From: Sipunculus nudus
Taxonomy: Eukaryota; Annelida; Sipuncula; Golfingiida; Sipunculidae
Length of the DNA stretch: 64,000 bases
NCBI GenBank assembly: GCA_026874595.1
Contig: CM049322.1
Location: forward strand, 58,683,886 to 58,747,885
Direction of reading: 5' to 3'
In this document: positions 31,204-42,401 of the stretch, piece by piece
Layout of the letters: each line of letters begins with the position of its first letter
How positions within the stretch are numbered: position 1 is the first letter of the stretch
Translations under genes and position numbers: made by a program
The notes under the pieces: model-generated
What the model saw: the letters and a program-made list of their open reading frames with translations, nothing else
Databases searched by the model: none
What the model was told of the DNA's origin: nothing

Positions 31204-33456
31204 AGGTTTAATCATCGTCAAACAACCTTGGGTTAATTTAGCTTTAGAATTCATATAAATAATAATTTTAGACACAGTGATGTATATATATTTAGATTCC
31301 TCAGAAAATTCTCTATCAGATGAGGTATATTTAAAAATTGTAACAGTGTCCACTATGAAAATTTAAAACTTGAAATGATTTAAAATTTTTTTTTTTATTG
31401 GATATATCTCAAAATTGGCATAGGATATGTGTGTGAAAATAGTATCATTTGAAACTACATACAAAAATCTCCAGGCGTTTTTTTTGGTTATATATTTAAA
31501 GTCTTTTTTTCATAATGAAATTTAAAATTTAAATAAATGTGTGATGTTTACAATACTTATTTTATTTAAATAACGTATTTCTACTATACTAAAAACGATA
31601 TAGGACAAAGAAAAAATTGCATTTTAGAATACTTGTTGATTTACCTATATTCAAAATTTGAAGACTATATTTGATGGTTTTTGAGAAATATCGCTTTGAA
31701 GACCGTACAGTCTCCTGAAATACTGTTTTGAGAAAACGGCCAAAAACTGTTTGGGAAGAGAAATTTCGTTTTGAGTGGAAAACAGGGATATAAGCGCAAG
31801 TGACAGTTGTATTTTTTCGCTAAATGTTACGATGAGAATCGGTTTCAATATATAAATTATAAAATTTAATGGATTATCAATGTTAAAAAAGGGATTTTGT
31901 TAGGCATCATGACAACTGGAGAACTGTCAAACTAAAGTAGGCGGAGCTTACTGGTCCGAGGGGCCGGTCATCGGTAATCAGGTCATGGGCTTCCGCGCCG
32001 GGGCACGCGTCAGGTGTGAAGTGACTGATAAGAACGATCACTCTGTTTACTCTGCGCTCTCATTCAAACAACCATATGCCCTAATCCAATTAACAACTTG
32101 TCTCTCTCTCTCACAATTATATATGAGACACTACATAGCTAGCAGCAACAAATATCTCTCTCTCATTAGATTTATATACACCATTCATATATACCACACC
32201 CAATTGCAATAATGAACACAGTACCAGACAAATATATGTAAACCATTTATTGCGTATACATAAATAAATATAATATATATTTGTATACATAAATTTTCAC
32301 CTTTAAAGATTTATACACAACCTGTGCTCAGTATGTACATTCACTTCAGTATACATTGTACATTCAGTATTTACATTCACGTGTGAAAACGTCTATATCG
32401 TGCTCATTCATATAGGAAAACACTATTACTGCGTGCAAGGTCCTCTTGGATGACCCCGTTTTGGTTTGCCGCATGTACGACAAATAAGTTGCCTTGGTGC
32501 AACGCAGTCCCATATTGCTGCACCACCCTCGGCGTTTATCTGCATCCTCCATTAACGATAAATTTCCTTCACGGCATATTGCACACACTGCTGCGGTAGC
32601 CAACAACATAGCAAGTTGGCCGCACTGCCACAGACGGTAGCTGACTGATTCTTGAACTCCAGGTTGTACTGATTCCATGTTTTCGTCACTTGACGATTCA
32701 GAATCGTCATCTCTGTGTAGTTTCGTTACGGACACAGGAACCTTGTGATTAGCTGTATGTGACTGTCTCTCGTTCAAATAGCGAATTTTATCTTCGCTCA
32801 TTCTAATCTTTTTTCTTCGACCCATGACGTTCAGTTTGATGATAGTGTATATTATATAGGAAGGAACGATGTACTCGGTAATTGTTTTGGCGATGTAATG
32901 ATGGACCCTGGGAGAAAATGTTATATTGTATAGCAGGGTCAATATTACTGAAATAACAATCGGTAAATTCATATTTCTGGGTATATTCTTGGTGCCAGGA
33001 CCATTATTGGGTGACACTAACATATTTTACGGCAGTGACAAAGACATTATTCGGCGACTGGAGGAGTACGATGTACAGTTTACTTCTGGGATAGGCGTAT
33101 AGGGGGACGTGTTTGTATTAATTAGTGCCAATTAGTAAGTGCCGGTAATAAAGATTAGCTCTTTCCCGGCTGACTGACCGCGGCTTCCCCACGCCTGTCA
33201 ATCAACCATTTGCCTAACGCCACGACCGCATGGTTAACCAATAAGCAACTGACACGCTGCTAACTCTCGCCGATCTGACAGTTGGTCCTGTTTGCACCCC
33301 ACGTGGGGTTGATATCTGAAATAAAATACTTATTTTTCTAACTGATACAATAAAACCAAGGAACGTGTTTTTGTGAAAAGATAGATATAGCAATCATCTA
33401 TAAAACCAGATTTTTTCAGAAAAATGTAATTTTCATGATTTTTGACGATGATAAGA
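31203..33456. mobile_element. TTAA-flanked DNA transposon (piggyBac/Kolobok-like target) inside BEL pol
   Basis: It lies between two pieces of one BEL reading frame. The ends are GGTTTAATCATCGTCAAA and the inverse of GGTCTTATCATCGTCAAA, an inverted repeat of about 18 bp with two mismatches. TTAA precedes the left end and TGAA follows the right one, consistent with a TTAA duplication with one mutation. The interior (about 2.2 kb) is AT-rich on the left. On the right it contains one long minus-strand ORF (32364-33023). No full transposase is present, so the copy is internally deleted or non-autonomous. Confidence 0.6.
32364..33023 (-). CDS. Cysteine-rich ORF of the TTAA element, transposase-derived N-terminus?
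   Basis: 219 codons without a stop. A better start may be the internal Met of MGRRKKIRMSEDKIR (about residue 67), because the preceding residues are hydrophobic and look untranslated. Then come an acidic Ser/Asp stretch (DDDSESSSDENMES), SYRLWQCGQLAMLLATAAV, and a zinc-finger-like C-x2-C (CAICREGNLSL) with two later Cys. The pattern resembles the N-terminal region of Mutator-like-domain transposase proteins common in invertebrates. That family call is from memory of the pattern and is weak. No catalytic DDE region is present. Confidence 0.4.
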   Translation of the reverse strand: MLVSPNNGPGTKNIPRNMNLPIVISVILTLLYNITFSPRVHHYIAKTITEYIVPSYIIYTIIKLNVMGRRKKIRMSEDKIRYLNERQSHTANHKVPVSVTKLHRDDDSESSSDENMESVQPGVQESVSYRLWQCGQLAMLLATAAVCAICREGNLSLMEDADKRRGWCSNMGLRCTKATYLSYMRQTKTGSSKRTLHAVIVFSYMNEHDIDVFTRECKY

Positions 33457-35283
33457 CCTGAAAGAGGGGACTGCTCTTACAAACATGACCATCACGTTCC
33501 AGGGCAGCTTATTTCACCTTAAAACAACTTGCCCTGAACCTGTTTTATTAACAGGTCCTGAGCGTGAGACATTTCCTGGACAGAGACATGTCTACAAGTG
33601 TTAGATCGGTTTCCTTGAAGAAACTGCATTACTCTGATGGTCCAACATATCCTTGTTTCCAGTCGATAAAAGGAAGAATAATGACTCAACAAGGCTTCTA
33701 AAGGATGCAAATTTACCTTGGTAACATCAGTGGTATTAGCATCAACATTCAACTTGCTTTGTCCCTCTTTAACATCCGATCGTTTGACTTCCAGATCCTT
33801 TTCTAGATCGCAAGACAAGTGATGTGGGTCAACCCAAGAACCCCTATGCCTTGACAGAAAACCTGGACCATGAAAACATTATTGCGGTAAGGATTTACCA
33901 TCACAACCCCGTGACAAAATGTCAGCTGGACTCTCACAACCTTTGATGTGGCGCCATTGCTCAGGGTCGCTCATTTCGCGAATCTGTGACATCCTGTTGG
34001 CGACGAAAACCTTGAATCTTTTCGTGTCATTTTGAATGTAAGCGATGGTAATCTGACTGTCTGTCCAAAAGGTAGATTTCAGTAAGCACACTTGATGCTC
34101 TTTCCTGATAAGAGAATCAAGCCTTGCAGCAACTACGGCAGCAGAAAGTTCAAGTCTAGTAACGGTGACCTGTTTGATGGGTGCTAGCCAAAAGAGCAAC
34201 GTGAATCTGTCCCCCCGGAATTAACAATTCTAAGATAACTGCACGCTCCAAATGCCAGCTCACTGGCGTCACAAAAATGGTGCAGCTCCATTACACCATC
34301 TTTAAAATCGCTTGGCACGACACATCTTTTGAATCTCATGTCCTGAACACACTTCAAGGAATTTAACCAATTCTGCGACTTCCTAGCAAGATCAGGAGGT
34401 ATGCAAAAATCCCAAGGTAACTTGAGACGTGTTGCCTCTTGGAATAACATCTTCCCTACCACTACGACAGGAGAAATAAGCCCTATTGAGTCAAATACTG
34501 AAGACAATTGGCTGATCATTTGCCTTTTCGTGGGAACACCACACATTTCCTTACATTTACGGACATAGTAAAAATCATCCTGATTAATGTCTCACTTGAT
34601 GCCTAATGCCCTACTATGCATTTGAGGAGAAATCTCTTTGGCTTCTTTTGCCCTGCCATCGATAGAAATCTCTCTTAACATCTGTGGGTGATTTACAACG
34701 AATTTGGTCAGATTAAAGCCGCCATGCTGAAGTACCCGTTTGGTCTCAAATATCGCCTGCCTGGCTTCACCAATATATCTCATGGATTTAAGTAGGTCAT
34801 CGACTTAGAAGGATTTGTTCCCTGTATCTCTGATCAGTTTACTGACAGGCATTGGTAAATCCAGAACAATTTTACGGAGGGCGTAGACACTGCTACTGGC
34901 ACACCACACCCCTCCAAACAAGTGTGAAGTCATCCTTTACTCTACAACGTCATCACCATCAATCCACAGGAAGCGAAGCCCATTTCTATCTTTAACCGGA
35001 ATTTTAACCTCGTGGTACATTGCCCCTACATCAGCTATTACGGCAAATTCGAACAATCGAAAGCGCAACAACACATGTATCAATTTGTTATTCAAGTCCG
35101 GCCCCCTAAAGCACTCACTGTTTAAACTGATATTGCCCAATTTTGCTGCACAATCAAACACAATTCTAAGTTTACCTGGTCTCGTCTCAGAGACAACTAC
35201 TTGATGAGGTAAGTACCACATGGCACTATCGTTAAGGGACAACTCACCAGCAGGTACACGTTCTGCATATCCCTCCGAAACCA
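33457..35283 (-). pseudogene. BEL/Pao reverse transcriptase and RNase H
   Basis: The minus strand reads on from the protease side after the Helitron: MVSEGYAERVPAGE, then WYLPHQVVV, KLRIVFDCAA, LLRFRLFEFAVIADVGAMYHEV (motif A, Asp), FGGVWCASS and YALRK. The catalytic box has lost its Tyr to a stop codon (F-stop-VDDLL near 34800). The connection and RNase H-like part follow: QLSSVFDSIGLISPVVV, WLNSLK, HHFCDASELAFGA, VTVTRLELSAAVVAARL, FWTDSQITIAYI and SPADILSRG. It ends near 33480 with a frameshift just before the TTAA element. At least three breaks make it inactive. Confidence 0.8.
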
Positions 35284-37476
35284 TCTTTATATTAATAGCG
35301 TAAGGCGATTTTTGTGATTTTCCGTATCTCCTCTGATACCTCCGTACGGATTGCCGTGATTTTCGACATACATATGCTCTGGGTTTGTCCGAAGAGATTC
35401 CGCCCCCTTTTATTTGCAATATTTGCGTATTACCTGCATAATTAATAATTTTAATATTTGCTCCCCTGTGGGCGCCTCTTTTCTTTGTGTCTTTGGGCCC
35501 GGTAATACAATGGCCATAGGGTGTGTGATGGCGGGACAGAGTTTTACTCCGGGGGCCCTATCTGGGGTTTTCTCACATTTCGTGGTGACCGGCCCGAAAT
35601 AATCCGCATTAGTGATCCCTTCTCAAAAGGCAACCTCCGCGCAGCGAAAAGGTCTATTGTGCACTAGGAGATCTCGCGTGAGGAAAATGCTCAAAAGGGG
35701 GATCTTTCATAGAATGAAAATTTTCCGAGCGGTAGTGAATGCAGGATAGTGTGTAAAACCCGAACCCCACGGTCCCCGGATCCCATAAACCTATTTCCTC
35801 ATTTTCCATTATTTATACCGATAGAAACACCACTATTGTTCATGTAAGAACAGAGCAAAGTCCCTAAATGTTGCACTTTTGTAAATGACCGCTTCACTGA
35901 AAGATTTATAATTACAAAAATATTTCGATGAAGACGGACCTAATTTACTTGAATTTGCCGACTGTTCAATTTTGACGGACCCCAGTAACCACCGCTCATA
36001 TTTTTATTTATGATCAAAAGAGGGAAAAAAATAGCAACGTCACACACTAATAAAATATTTGTTATTTTAAATGAAAATATAATAGTGCTGACACAGTCGG
36101 GGAGATTTAATTGAAGTGCACTAACAGTTGAGAGGACCTGAGACTGATATAACAGAGCACTTCCACACAACAACAGGTTTCGTGCTCCGTTCATAACAAA
36201 ATATGCAATTTAAAGTTGGCAATAATATAAATACCGAAAGGAATTGTTGATTACTTGCATTCAAGCAACTACAGGTTCCAAAATAATGATTTTTTTTATG
36301 TTTTTAATTATTATACTTTTTAAAACGCTACAAAAATGAAATAAATAGCAAATATAAAATTATAAATAAAAACTGAGACAGAAATTTAAAAAAAACAGAT
36401 ACAAACACAATAATAAATTACAAGGGTGTTATGGTATGTCTAAACGTGATGTGAAATACATGTATGTACTAAAGAAATGGTAAAACAACGAGAAAACGGG
36501 GTCCGTGTAATCCGTGAGGTCCGTGCGCCAGGGTCCGTAAGTGTTTTTTTTTAATCAAATTTTGTTGCAAAACAGACTATTTTTTATGTTTTAACCAAAC
36601 ATGATATAAAATATGTCTTAAGATAAGATTATGCTAAAATATCTGGACAAATTACCATGAGAGTTTAAGAATTACAAATATTTCTTGCGGCCCAGGATCC
36701 GGAGTGGGAACCGGGTTTAACACACTGCCTGAACGCAGTGACTGTCTCACTGGAAAACATATTGGCTCAGCTTTCAAACTGAAAAGAGTGCGTGATATTT
36801 AAAAATATATACAGCCATAAAATGTACCACATAATATAATGCTACCACGAACTTTTGCGCAGCGGGGTTGCCCGACCATGTTAATGCTCAGTTTTTGTGC
36901 GTTATAACCGGAATGCAATTATCGAGATCACGTCTCAGCGCTGTACTGTATTACCATGCAAGATAACAGGTTCCTTTACTGGCGGATTCACGGGCTCGGA
37001 GGGCAGCTTTAAATGGCGATGTTCAGCATAATATATATTTTCATATATAAATGATTTTATTTAACATATTTCTTTATTTTATTTAACACAACTTCTTCGA
37101 AAATTCTCCGGTCATCCTCTTGGCTTCAATTAGAGTTTTATGCATAACACCATGCATATAATTGATCTATATATTAATAGCGTAACGCGATTTGTGTGAA
37201 ATTACATGTCTCCTCTGACACTACGGTTTGCCGTTATGTTTGACGTACATATGCTCCAGGTTTGTCCGAAGAGATTCCACCATTCGGACAAGAACGTATT
37301 CATCCAGGTCATTCAGACTCCGACACAAGGTTAACTTAGAGACAGTAAACTTGTACCAAATGTCGGATTCAAAGAGACAGTAACATTGTACACCCAAGAC
37401 ATGCAACTATGACAGACTATTTGACATCAGAACTAAATGCTCGCCCAAAACCGTGCGTAGCACGGGTAATTGCTAG
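35284..37476 (+). mobile_element. Helitron (non-autonomous), inserted in BEL pol
   Basis: The 5' end is TCTTTATATTAATAGCG after a host A. The 3' end is a hairpin CCGTGC-GTA-GCACGG (37451-37465), seven bases, then CTAG (37473-37476) before a host T. Removing the segment joins the BEL frame sensibly (DNLMN to MVSEGYAERVP) with A|T as target and no duplication, exactly as Helitrons insert. About 120 bp from the 5' end recur at 37166-37285, just inside the 3' end. The interior has no helicase or Rep protein, but it has a GC-richer stretch at 35460-35800 that may be captured host DNA. Confidence 0.7.
37166..37476 (+). mobile_element. Short Helitron end-to-end unit (311 bp) within the larger one
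   Basis: It starts TCTATATATTAATAGCGTAA after an A. It is related over about 120 bp to the 5' end at 35284 (GTTTGTCCGAAGAGATTCC in both) and shares the only 3' end, the hairpin plus CTAG. Taken alone it would be a complete minimal Helitron. Confidence 0.55.
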
Positions 37477-39192
37477 TATTCATTAAATTATCCTAGTATT
37501 TTTCAAACAGCCCCTTCTTATGTTATTTACACAAAAGATTTCCCAGCCTACTAAGAACCACTGCCCTGTTATTAGGGAAATTCGGCTTACCTTCACGCCA
37601 CGGGACCGGCAGCACATAATGACCATTGACATGTTCAATTTCACGTTCCCAAAGGTCAAGAACTTTACGATTCTCCATCGAATGTGATAAAGACCCATCA
37701 TGATTCCAACTCTTATGACCTATCAACCTGCTGCTCTAGACTGATGAAGTTGGACGTAACTTCACATTTGACATCTGTCTGCCTGGTTATGGGACCATCA
37801 ATGCCCAACCAAGCATTGTTCGTGCAGCCTACGACTGCTTTCTACTACTGAGATTGAACTTGATTTCTAGAGACATCAAAAGATGCGCGTGGTCCATGCC
37901 AATAAGGATGTCAGCCTGTACATCGTGGCCAACCTGAGGAATTGGAAGATCTGCCAGATATGGATATTCACTTAAATCTATTTGACTGCTGGGATACCTC
38001 GCAGGGATGTTGGGAACTACAAATACATTTTTCATCTCAACCGTGTGCTCCTTGTCTGGAGTAGAGACATCGAAGGACACAACCTCAGAAGTAGTACTTG
38101 CACTACGACCAAGATTATTTATTTTGTAGTTCCCTAACATACCTGTCAAGTTCAAACGCGTAGCTAACTTCTGTGGGATGAAAGTACTGGTTGACCCCGT
38201 ATCTAAAAGAGCGAAAACTTCAACCTGTTCACCAACAAGAACTGGAACGATTGGCAAGCAAACTGTAGAACACAGATCAATATGCATACCAACATTACTG
38301 ACATGTGCATGACTATTCCTGACAGTTACAGTTTCCCTACCTGTATTAGCTGGTGATACATTTTCATTACCTGTATTGACTGGTGTAACATTTTCATTAC
38401 CTGTATTGACTGGTGTAATGTCAGTGTGACCTGTAATGCTATAACCATCAAAGTGAATGAACTTTGAATGTTTTTTGTTACAACCTGGCACTGAACAAAC
38501 CATATTTTTGCGACATTCATACCTGTTGTGACCATGAAGCAAACAATTATAGCACAATCTATTCTTTTTGACAATTTCAAACCTGTTTTTAGGTGACATA
38601 CTTTTAAAGGCATCACCCAGAAAAGTTTATGGTTCTTGCTACACACAACACAGGTTCGCGCCACTGTGGATGTCCGTGCAGAGGTAGTTTGTGTTGGTGC
38701 GGTAAACTACGATGAGTGGGCCCCACTGGAAGTAGGATTGGATGAATACAACACCGAATGACAGGTGGCGCTTTTAAAACTACTACGGGACTTCATGACA
38801 TCTGTCCCATAGACCGGATCACACGCATCAGACGCCGCCGTCTTGACGAATTCTACAAAGTCTCTGAAATTGGGATAAGCGTCTCTCTCCTTCTTGTTTT
38901 CTAGCGCCCTTTAATGCCATTGACTTTTCAGATATTGCGGACATCTTTGTAAAATGTCAATAATACTCTGTTGCGTGTTTATTTCATCGTAGGCGTGCAA
39001 CTTTTCTAACGCAGTCAAACCCATTGTTAAGTCATCTGCGAATTGCTGAAGATCATTTGGTTTGGATACACTTTTCCCACGCTTGAGATCCTCAATGATG
39101 CTCCGCGACAATAAGTGGGAGTTACCAAATCTGCACTGTAAAATGTCTCGAGCCTGCTGATAGCCCTCATCCCCGCCAAAGCACAGTTTTTA
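37477..39192 (-). pseudogene. BEL/Pao gag C-terminus, zinc knuckles and aspartic protease
   Basis: Minus-strand pieces, in order: CFGGDEGYQQARDILQCRFG and SRSIIEDLKRG (gag core); CVVCSKNHKLFW, then NRLCYNCLLHGHNRYEC and CSVPGCNKKHSKFIH (Cys/His knuckles); VEVFALLDTGSTSTFIP (protease, catalytic DTGS); QADILIGMDHAHLL. After a gap and frameshift come the pre-RT segment EIEHVNGHYVLPVPWREGKP and LFEKY up to the Helitron. A short triplication (VTPVNTGNEN and variants) sits between knuckles and protease. Several stops are present. Confidence 0.75.
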
Positions 39193-40406
39193 GCTCAGCT
39201 GACTGTAAGTCATCTGAGCTTTGGCTACACTCTTTGTCCGTCGTCCGTCCGTCTGTCTGTCTGTCCGTCTGTCCGTCTGTCTGTCTGTCCGTCCGTCCTT
39301 TAACCAGACACAAATCGTAACCGCTGGACCTGGAATCTTCTAACTTTTACATCCAGAGAGGTTCATGAAAAATCTCCTTGGAAACCTGGAATTAGGTCTC
39401 TGTTACCCATATTCTTCAAGCTATGGGGATCTGAAGTACCCCCCCCCCCCCCCCCAGAATAATGAAAAATTTGATACAAAAGCTCAAGTATCTGAACAAC
39501 TTAAGCATTGATCACCATGATTCTTTGCATGGATATTGATCATGGAGTGTTTCATCAGATTCTGCAGAATGGTGGCGCCACCTTTATTTTTTTTATTTTT
39601 TTTTTTACGATTTTTCTCTATATTTTTGAGACCTTTAAAGATGCAGTCATCTGTTAACAGGGCGCAAATTGTAACCTGGAATCTCTAACAATACATCCAG
39701 AGAGGTCCATGAAAAGTCTCCATGGAAACCTGGAATTAGGTCTCTGTTACCCGTATTCTTAAGCTATGGGGCTCCGAAGTACACCCCCCCCCCCGAATAA
39801 TGAAAAATTTGGTACAAAAGCTCAAGTTTCTTAACAACTAATGCATTGATCACCATGATTCTTTGCATGGATATTTGTCATGAAATGTTTTATGAGTTTC
39901 TGCAGACTGATGGCGCCACCTGCATTTTTTTATTTTGTACTATTTTTTCTCTGTTCTTGAGCCAAAGGAGGGCACAAATCATGACCATTGGACCTGGAAT
40001 CTCGTTACTTTAAATCCAGGGAGGTCCATGAGAAGTCTCCTTGGAAACATGAAATTAGGTCTCTGTTACCCAAATTTTTTAGCTATGGTGCTTCTAAGCA
40101 CCCCTCAGAATGATTGAAAATTTAATACCAAAGTAGGGCACAAATCATAACCATTTGGCCCAGAAACTTCTCACTTGACATCCTGAGAGTTCCTCAAAAG
40201 TTATACCCAGAAACTGAAATTCGGTCACTGTGACCTCTATTCCCAGAGTTTTGGGGTATGTTTTAGCACCCCAGAAATAATGCAAAATACACACAAATTG
40301 CCAGATTACTCAGGAAAGGCTGGACATTATCTTAATTAGTTGCCTGTGCAAGGAAATATTGTCAACATGTCAGTCGGCTGAGCGTCATGACCCATGGATC
40401 ACTTGT
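39193..40406 (+). mobile_element. Hairpin-type repeat (AGCTCAGCTGA family), complete copy in BEL gag
   Basis: It begins with a hairpin, GCTCAGCTGACT-GTA-AGTCATCTGAGC, followed by GTCCGTC/GTCTGTC simple repeat (39236-39300). Four decaying internal units of 170-360 bp follow, each with CACAAATCGTAACC, AGGTCTCTGTTACCC, AGCTATGGGG, a poly-C tract (17 C at 39441) and ATTCTTTGCATGGATATT. It ends CAGTCGGCTGAGCGTCATGACC-GGATCACTTG, where AGTCGGCTGAGC is the inverse of the 5' GCTCAGCTGACT with one mismatch. TTTA occurs at both edges. It encodes nothing. Confidence 0.65.
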
Positions 40407-40911
40407 TTATTACAGCTTTGGCGGCACCATCTGTATATTGTAAAAGTCTTGTAAGTTTCACTTGACCTTGTGTATTTTTACTGTCCACAACTTCGTCGAA
40501 AATTGCCATTAATGTTTGATAATTAAAGGGGCTACCATCGAATTTGTCAAGTTAAACTTTGGGGATGCTCATAAAATTAACGATGTCGGCTGGTGACATG
40601 ACAGAGTGTTTCTCACCATCGACCTTTGGCGTTTGCGATTTTAGCCAACTACGAGCAGATTTAACTTTAATCTCATAATTTGACTCAACCTCACGAAACC
40701 AAAGATCACTTTGTTCTTATTCATCTTCACTCTCAAGAAATGTATTGTAAGCGTCATGTGACGCTTTTAGTTCAAGGAAGCTTTTCTGCAATTGTTCAAG
40801 CTTAGATCGCACGCCATCCATATCTTATTAAGCCACTAGTCTGTCGAGGTTACCCAAATGTCGAATGATGGCTTTCTTCTGACGATGAACAACCTTTGCA
40901 GAATCCGCCAT
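40407..40911 (-). pseudogene. BEL/Pao gag, N-terminal part
   Basis: It starts MADSAKVVHRQKKAIIRHL at 40911 on the minus strand, 19 bp inside the 5' LTR. It continues with a helical, charged region (RSKLEQLQKSFLELKASHDAY) and LKSQTPKVDGEKHSV, and reaches GAAKAVI at the insertion, where gag resumes on the other side. Tandem stop codons near 40830 and one near 40720 make it non-coding now. Confidence 0.65.
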
Positions 40912-40930
40912 GTTGTAGAATCTTAATCAC

Positions 40931-41640
40931 TGTGATGCGTGGTCAGGGAAAACGACTTCGAGTTATAGAAAGGTTCTTTATTCACTCGAACATGGTGAAT
41001 CTGTGCAAAATTCAACAAAGGGAATTCGATATGAAATCAGTCACAGTGCAATAATGTAAACCAAACTCAGTTTCATTGGAAGTCAATATCACAATATATT
41101 TCTTCTTTCCGTAGATTTAAAAGATGTAAATAAAACTTTATTTTCAATTTATGACACCTCGAATCTATGATATGATATATTATAATAACTTAAGATTGAT
41201 CATTTCCGTAATTGTAACTTGACCTCTGTTGGCATGAAATAGTACAATATATAATATATAAACACTTATGACACCTTGTGATGATGGATTTGTTAAAATA
41301 TATATTTGATTCAACAGAGCTATGTTTATATTCATATTTTCGGAACAGAATAATGAACATGCTTGATTCCTCACTGTGTATATATCAAACTTTGCCATTA
41401 ATTAAATTTAAATGACTCGTTCGGTGATCAGGATAATTATTAACCTATGGCGTGTATCCGAGTAATACAACCCATCATACATATGCTGAACATAGTAGCA
41501 ATATTTAAATGACACAAGATTCATGCGCCTTCTACAACGACACAACCACCCTATTACTGGTGCCAGCACGTACAAACACTCCCCAGTCTGGTGCTGAAAG
41601 GCATACTATATGAGGTCACGACTTTGTACCATTAACTTCA
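40931..41640 (-). repeat. BEL/Pao 5' LTR
   Basis: About 710 bp (TGTGATGCGTGG to ATTAACTTCA on the plus strand). On the minus strand only 19 bp separate its end from the gag start codon, an unusually short leader. The outer edge is directly followed by the L1/Tx1-like LINE. Confidence 0.85.
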
Positions 41641-42401
41641 ACCTCCTTAAATGTCAGAGGTCTTGGATGTCACAGAAAGAGAAGAGAAGTATTTCACTGG
41701 CTTAATAAGAAAATATTCAATATTATATTTCTTCAGGAAACACATAGTCAGACAGAACTAGAAATAGATGGAAATCAGAATGGAGCAATCAGATTTATTT
41801 CAGTCACGGCACTAGTCAGTCAAGAGGAGTGTGTATACTGATTAAAAGTAAAGCAGGCATCCAGGTAAAGAATCGTATACCAGATAAATATAGAAGATTT
41901 ATAACAGTTAATGTAACAATAGGAACGCATAATATCACTTTGGTAAATCTATATGGACCAAACAAAGATGAACCAGAATTTTTCATCAGTTTAATTAATA
42001 CATTATCTGAAACTGAGATGGACAATTTAATAATTGCAGGTGATTTTAATGTGGTGATAGATCCAATGGTGGACAAAGAAGGGGGAAATGAACATACTCA
42101 TGGAAAAGCCAGGGAAACAATCTTACAGTGGGTAGAATTAGCACAGTTAACTGACATTTGGCGAGCACAACACCCCGGAATATTAAAATACACATGGCAT
42201 AGATATAATCCAAAACCAGTATTCTCACGTCTTGATTACTTTTTAATTAGTGATAGCCTATGTAATTATATAAACTCCTTAGACATTCAACCAGCATATA
42301 AAACCGATCACTCATTGATACAAATCACTTTAAGTGTAAGCTTTCATAAAAGAGCACCAGGTTATTTGAAACTCAATTGCTCCCTCCTTGAAGACGAATA
42401 A
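41641..42401 (+). pseudogene. L1/Tx1-like endonuclease
   Basis: N-terminal motifs SLNVRGLG and IIFLQETHS (catalytic Glu) lie before a frameshift near 41790. The frame then continues open: ITLVNLYGPNKDE, LIIAGDFNVVIDP, FSRLDYFLIS and KTDHSLIQITL, so the GDFN, R-D and SDH-type catalytic boxes remain. SDH is TDH here. This domain nicks target DNA to prime reverse transcription. Confidence 0.75.

Larger units (their letters stand above)
27708..41640 (-). mobile_element. BEL/Pao LTR retrotransposon with multiple insertions
   Basis: Two direct LTRs (27708-28412 and 40931-41640) flank a minus-strand gag-pol of BEL/Pao type. The order is gag, CCHC fingers, aspartic protease, reverse transcriptase, RNase H, then integrase with a YVGVD-FGPF motif. 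Three foreign elements interrupt it: a hairpin-type repeat in gag (39193-40406), a Helitron between protease and RT (35284-37476), and a TTAA-type DNA element between RNase H and integrase (31203-33456). Coding parts also carry several stops and frameshifts, so the element is dead. The bases beside the two LTRs (CAGAG and ACCTC) are not the same 5-bp target duplication. Confidence 0.85.
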
